Below the pieces are notes generated by a model, which did not search any database, was not told where the DNA came from, and saw only the letters and a program-made list of their open reading frames with translations. Below, piece by piece: positions 58,254-62,046 of a DNA stretch of 62,046 bases. The DNA comes from Planctomycetota bacterium (GTDB taxonomy: Bacteria > Planctomycetota > Phycisphaerae > Phycisphaerales > UBA1924): the NCBI GenBank assembly GCA_023432465.1, contig JAEYUO010000131.1:1-62046 (forward strand), given 5' to 3'. Every line of letters begins with the position of its first letter. The stretch's first letter is position 1. The position numbers and the translations under genes are program-made.

Positions 58254-60126
58254 CCTGTTGCTCGCGGCCGCCGGGGTCGAGATCGAGGCCTCGGGCAAGG
58301 ACGCCCGCCCCAAGATCAGCGTCGTCGCCTACACCGGCCGCATCATGCGCGTGCCGGGCTGGGGCGACATCGCCATCGACCTCGCGGGCCTCGAAGCGGG
58401 CGGCCAGGTACCGCTGCTGGCCGACCACGACGCCAGCGTCGGAAGCGTGGTGGGCCACGGGCAGCCCGAGGTCGCCGGCGGACGGCTGGTCGTTTCCGGC
58501 GTCGTCAGCGGAGCGGGCGAGCCGGCCCGTCACGTCGTGGAGATGGCCAGGGGCGGCTTCCAGTTCCAGGCCTCGGTCGGCGTCGCGCCCGCCGAGCACG
58601 AGCGGGTGAAGCCGAACCAGTCAGTCGAGATCAACGGGCGGTCGCTGTCGTCGCCGGGCGGGTTCACGCTCGTGCGCAAGGGGCGGCTGCGGGAAGTCAG
58701 CATCACTCCGCTGGGGGCCGACGCGGAAACGTCGGTGGCCATCGCGGCTTCACGTCAAGGACGGACGAACATGGCGGACATCGCACACGAGGACCAGATC
58801 CGCGCCGACGAGCGCGACCGGCTGAAGGAGATCGAACTGACCTGCCGCCCCATCTTCGCAGGTGGTGGCGAGCGGGATTGGGGCATGCACCAGAAGCGAG
58901 TGGACGACATGAAGGCCAAGGCCGTCGCGGGCGACATGACTGTCAGCGAGCTCCGCGCCGGTGTTCTTGAAGTGCTCCGGGCGTCGCGCCCCGTGGTCTC
59001 CGGCGTGATCACCGGTGGCGGCTCGGGCCACATCCCGCGTGCCCGGGTCATCGAGGCGGCCATCCTCAAGCGGGCGGGCTTCGCTGCGCTCGCGGAGAAG
59101 GCCCTCGGCCCGGCGTGCATGGAAGCGGCCGAGGATCTGCGCGTGGCTCACACGCTGGACCTCTGCCGCGCCGCGCTTCAGCACGAGGGGATCGACGCTC
59201 CCGCCGACCGCGAGGGCATGGTGCGGGCGTCGCTCACGACGCACACGCTCACCGAGGCGCTGGGTGCCGCCGTCAACAAGGTGCTGCTCGACGGCTATCA
59301 GGAGAGCCCGGCGACCTGGCGGTCCTTCGCGGGTGTGCGGAGCGTGCCGGACTTCAAGACGGCCACGGCGATCCGCCCCTCGTTCACCGGCTCGCTCCAG
59401 CAGATCCCGCCCGGCGGCGAGTTCAAGCACGGCGGGGCCGACGAGGTGACGACCCAGTACAAGGTGGACACCTACGGCAAGATGTTCTCGATCGACCGTC
59501 GCGACCTCATAAACGACGACCTGTCGCTGTTCGACAGCGTCGCCCGCGCCATGGGCCAGGCGGCGATGCGGAAGCTCAGCGATCTGGTGTACGACACGTT
59601 GATGTCCAACGCCGGCGCGTTCTTCTCCGCGGGCAATGGCAACTACATCACCGGGGCCGACACGAACCTCAGCACGGATGGCCTGACCAAGGCCATTACC
59701 GCCATGCTCACGCAGCGGGACGCGGAGGGCAACGACCTGGACTTGCGGCCGACTCGGCTGGTCGTGCCGCCGGAACTCCAGACGGTCGCCCGCGCCGTGC
59801 TCGAGAGCGAGTACATCGCGGCCCAAACGAACCTGCCGACCGGCAACAGCCTCCGCAACGCGGTGGGCCTTGAGGTCGAGCCCCGGCTGAGCAACACCAA
59901 GAAGTACGGCACCAAGGCCTCGACGAAGCACTGGTACCTGTTCGCGGCCCCGGCAGCGAGCCCGATCATCGTCGGCTTCCTCAACGGCCAGCAGACGCCG
60001 ACAGTCGAGTTCTTTGGGCTCGACCAGACGGTGAACAGGTTGGCGGTGTCCTGGCGCGTCTACTTCGACTTCGGCGCGGCCCTGTGCGACCCGCGGGCGG
60101 CGGTGCGGAGCAAGGGCGAGGCGTAA
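58228..60126 (+). CDS. Prohead protease-major capsid fusion protein (Mu-like)
   Basis: A 632-residue fusion. The first ~180 residues are a prohead-protease domain (MRVPGWGDIAIDLAGLEAGG, PLLADHDASVGSVVGHG with conserved His, and GFQFQASVGVAPAEHERVKP). The following part is the capsid domain (YKVDTYGKMFSIDRRDLIND, NYITGADTNLSTDGLTKAIT, RLVVPPELQTVARAVLESEY, VSWRVYFDFGAALCDPRAAV), matching the Mu gpT/protease-capsid fusion class. It starts inside the sigma-factor gene (26-nt overlap). No terminase or portal follows within the window. Confidence 0.82.
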   Translation: MNGNAVKDDLLLAAAGVEIEASGKDARPKISVVAYTGRIMRVPGWGDIAIDLAGLEAGGQVPLLADHDASVGSVVGHGQPEVAGGRLVVSGVVSGAGEPARHVVEMARGGFQFQASVGVAPAEHERVKPNQSVEINGRSLSSPGGFTLVRKGRLREVSITPLGADAETSVAIAASRQGRTNMADIAHEDQIRADERDRLKEIELTCRPIFAGGGERDWGMHQKRVDDMKAKAVAGDMTVSELRAGVLEVLRASRPVVSGVITGGGSGHIPRARVIEAAILKRAGFAALAEKALGPACMEAAEDLRVAHTLDLCRAALQHEGIDAPADREGMVRASLTTHTLTEALGAAVNKVLLDGYQESPATWRSFAGVRSVPDFKTATAIRPSFTGSLQQIPPGGEFKHGGADEVTTQYKVDTYGKMFSIDRRDLINDDLSLFDSVARAMGQAAMRKLSDLVYDTLMSNAGAFFSAGNGNYITGADTNLSTDGLTKAITAMLTQRDAEGNDLDLRPTRLVVPPELQTVARAVLESEYIAAQTNLPTGNSLRNAVGLEVEPRLSNTKKYGTKASTKHWYLFAAPAASPIIVGFLNGQQTPTVEFFGLDQTVNRLAVSWRVYFDFGAALCDPRAAVRSKGEA

Positions 60127-60143
60127 ACCGGCGGTGCTGGTGC

Positions 60144-60174
60144 GGCCGGGGGCGGTTGCGGGCTGCCCCCGGCC
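60144..60174 (+). terminator. Intrinsic terminator after the capsid fusion gene
   Basis: A perfect 10-bp stem GGCCGGGGGC / GCCCCCGGCC with an 11-nt loop, followed by CTTCTT, starts 18 nt after the stop. It separates capsid transcription from the downstream replication-type genes. Confidence 0.75.
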
Positions 60175-60238
60175 CTTCTTCGACGACTCCACGGACGGAG
60201 CACGCCGCGTCGCGCGGTGGCGCGATTGGTGCGCACGC

Positions 60239-60415
60239 ATGGACGAGCAGCAGGACATCCCGCCGTCCCAGATCCAGATCGGGGACATCGCGTTCGGGAT
60301 CGAGTTCATCGAGGTCCCCGATGCCGCCGCGCGTTGGAATGACGTGATCGACCACATCGGCGCGTGGTTGCTGGCCGAGTGGGAGCGAGAGCAACAGGAA
60401 AGCGAGCCGGAGTGA
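60239..60415 (+). CDS. Small acidic protein of unknown function
   Basis: A 58-residue protein from ATG 60239: IQIGDIAFGIEFIEVPDAAA and WNDVIDHIGAWLLAEWEREQ. The open frame reaches back to GTG 60134 through the terminator hairpin, so I prefer ATG 60239. It overlaps the next gene by 4 nt (GTGA). No family is recognised. Confidence 0.5.
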   Translation: MDEQQDIPPSQIQIGDIAFGIEFIEVPDAAARWNDVIDHIGAWLLAEWEREQQESEPE

Positions 60416-62043
60416 CTGCGCAGCACTGCACAGAGTTCGGCATCGTCGTCGCTGCGGGCCAGCGGTACGCCCGCTGGTACGACGATGGACCGTCGCCAAG
60501 CCGCTACGACGGCAGCGATCCGAGCGACGTGGAGCGGGCGTATCGAAGTGCGTTTCTCGAGGCCGCGAGTGAGGTGGCCGGGTGGCCTCAGCCTGATGAC
60601 CGAGCAGTCGAAGCCGCGTGGCAGGCCAGGTGCGAGGCCTACTCCGTCGCCCGCGTCCTGCTTCCCTCGGCCGACTACTTCGGTGTGTCCGATCCGAAGG
60701 AGCGAATCGCGTTCGTCGGCGAGCAGACGGCGTATCGGTTGAAGCACGCCGCCGAAGCGGCACACGCCCGTGGCCGTCATCAAGCGCTGGCCACGTCCGC
60801 CGACGCGTGGTCGCGACTCTCCAATCTCGGCATCTCCGATGACCAGATCGTTGGATCGCTGCTTCCCGCCTGGGTCGCGGAGGTGCGGGCCTGGGCGGAA
60901 CAGCCTGCGAGACCCACCGTCGTCGCCGTGCCGCCCGTGGTCGATGAGACCGAAGCGGCGCTGCGGCTGACTGCGTCGAAGGAGGGCGATCCGCCCATGC
61001 CCGACACCGAGCCACCGCCTCCGCAGTTCATCAGTGTGCGCCAGCTCATGGCTGCGTGCCCGGCGCTGCGTCCGCCCGTGATCGATGGCCTGCTCCGCGA
61101 GGGCGAGACGATGAACTTGATCGCGTCGCCCAAGACCGGAAAGTCGTGGCTCGTGCTCGACCTGGCCATCGCGGTCGCCACTGGCCGACCTTGGCTTGGC
61201 CGCTTCCCGACTGTCGCCGGCGATGTTCTGATCATCGACAACGAGCTGCATGGCGAGACCTCGGCCAACCGCATCCCCAAGGTCGCCAAGGCCCGCGGCC
61301 TCGGCACCGACGAGTTCGCCGACAACGTCTTCATCCGCAACCTCCGCGGCGGGCTTCAGGACATCGTCTCGCTCGGAACGTACTTCCGCGCCATCGAGCC
61401 CGGGCGCTTCCGCCTCATCGTTCTCGACGCCTTCTACCGCTTCCTGCCAGCGGGCATGGACGAGAACGCCAACGCCGACATGGCGTCGCTCTACAACCAC
61501 ATCGACCGCTACGCCGCCGACCTCGGCTGCGCGTTCGTGCTGATCCACCACAGCAGCAAGGGCAACCAGTCCGGCAAGTCGGTCACCGACGTCGGCGCGG
61601 GCGCTGGCAGCCAAAGCCGCGCGACCGATGCGCACCTTGTCCTGCGGCCGCACGAAGAGGCGGACGTGGTCGTACTCGATGCTGCGGTGCGCTCATGGCC
61701 GCCGCATGAGTCGGTGTGCCTGCGCTGGGCGTTCCCGGTGTGGGACGTGGCGGACGACCTCGATCCGAAGCGGCTCAAGGTTGAATCGCCTCGCCGAAGA
61801 CCGCGTGCCGAGCGCCCGCCGCCCGAGGACTGGACGCCGGAGCGCTTCGTCGGCGCGTTCATGTCAGGCAGCCCGGCGCTGCGCGACGAGATTCTGCTGG
61901 CGGCCGCCAAGGACCTGTCACACGCCAAGGCGAGCAGCATGCTCAAACTCGCGGAGGCCCGGGGGCTTGTGCAGCGCGTCCAGCCCGGCCCATCTGATCG
62001 CGTCCGTTTCGTCGTGGCGCGGAGATCCGAGGGTGGCCTGTGA
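60412..62043 (+). CDS. RepA-type replicative helicase/AAA ATPase (RSF1010 RepA family, AAA_25)
   Basis: A 543-residue protein from a GTG in a 4-nt overlap. An N-terminal helical region (about 200 residues) of unknown role is followed by the RecA-like domain: Walker A LIASPKTGKSWLVLDLAIAV (Lys near 244), VLIIDNELHGETSANRI, Walker B FRLIVLDAFYRFLPAG, and FVLIHHSSKGNQSGKSVTDV with AGSQSRATDAHLVL. The C-terminus is winged-helix-like (DEILLAAAKDLSHAKASSML). The RSF1010 RepA-type family drives replication of plasmids, ICEs and some phages. It is the last gene before the window edge. Confidence 0.87.
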   Translation: MTAQHCTEFGIVVAAGQRYARWYDDGPSPSRYDGSDPSDVERAYRSAFLEAASEVAGWPQPDDRAVEAAWQARCEAYSVARVLLPSADYFGVSDPKERIAFVGEQTAYRLKHAAEAAHARGRHQALATSADAWSRLSNLGISDDQIVGSLLPAWVAEVRAWAEQPARPTVVAVPPVVDETEAALRLTASKEGDPPMPDTEPPPPQFISVRQLMAACPALRPPVIDGLLREGETMNLIASPKTGKSWLVLDLAIAVATGRPWLGRFPTVAGDVLIIDNELHGETSANRIPKVAKARGLGTDEFADNVFIRNLRGGLQDIVSLGTYFRAIEPGRFRLIVLDAFYRFLPAGMDENANADMASLYNHIDRYAADLGCAFVLIHHSSKGNQSGKSVTDVGAGAGSQSRATDAHLVLRPHEEADVVVLDAAVRSWPPHESVCLRWAFPVWDVADDLDPKRLKVESPRRRPRAERPPPEDWTPERFVGAFMSGSPALRDEILLAAAKDLSHAKASSMLKLAEARGLVQRVQPGPSDRVRFVVARRSEGGL

Positions 62044-62046
62044 GGG

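Noticed and set aside
60134..60238. Longer start of the small gene at 60134
   Set aside because: The extension would read through a strong terminator hairpin.
58750..61653. 967-codon minus-strand open frame
   Set aside because: Antisense shadow of the capsid fusion and RepA genes; low-complexity Arg/His/Gly-rich peptide without domains.
1..62046. tRNA or rRNA genes
   Set aside because: I looked for T-loop and anticodon-stem patterns in the spacers and saw none; a covariance search would be needed to be certain.

Overview
The window is high-GC bacterial chromosome, most likely from a planctomycete of the Phycisphaerae group. The main evidence is five secreted proteins that share a C-terminal double repeat of the ADFD.NGTV.VPDIFAFL..WFAGC type, known as the GC-type dockerin. 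A Calx-beta protein with an LEPR-XLL-like N-terminal motif and many small zinc-ribbon membrane proteins also fit. This assignment comes from family knowledge, not from a search.

Layout. 1-20 kb is mostly housekeeping: partial rpoN (sigma-54), recR, gmk, motAB, a Calx-beta surface protein, a 7Fe ferredoxin, a dockerin protein behind a clear sigma-54 promoter, cysC, a ParDE toxin-antitoxin pair, an FAD oxidoreductase/aldo-keto reductase pair, a NIF3-family protein, a 1434-residue PQQ-type propeller protein, a solo four-helix-bundle gene between inverted heptamer arrays, and an M20 amidohydrolase. 20.3-29 kb is a minus-strand type II secretion/pseudopilus operon (F, G, I, J, K, C-, L- and M-like, then a TPR lipoprotein). 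29-32 kb holds a threonine-dehydrogenase-like gene lacking its structural-zinc cysteines, and a Fic protein. 32-38 kb is a cluster of four dockerin-anchored secreted proteins. 38-50 kb has a b-type cytochrome, cstA, a DUF559 nuclease between 64-nt inverted repeats, topA, miaA (carrying an in-frame palindromic repeat), a DUF2310-like protein, a zinc-ribbon membrane protein and pfk.

49.7-53.3 kb is a decayed phage structural module with a capsid gene that looks 5'-truncated. Next to it, in visibly less GC-rich DNA (53.4-56.9 kb), lies a compact modification/specificity/PD-(D/E)xK nuclease locus. 57.1-62.0 kb is a second phage-like element: a small conserved gene, a sigma factor, a prohead protease-major capsid fusion and a RepA-type ATPase.

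The recurring unexplained feature is intergenic: many gaps hold inverted arms made of perfect or slightly degenerate 7- or 9-nt repeats, sometimes around a single small gene. The DUF559 cassette and a 69-bp mini-element carry a separate palindromic family. These cassettes and the motor-less restriction-like locus are the most likely places for something new.
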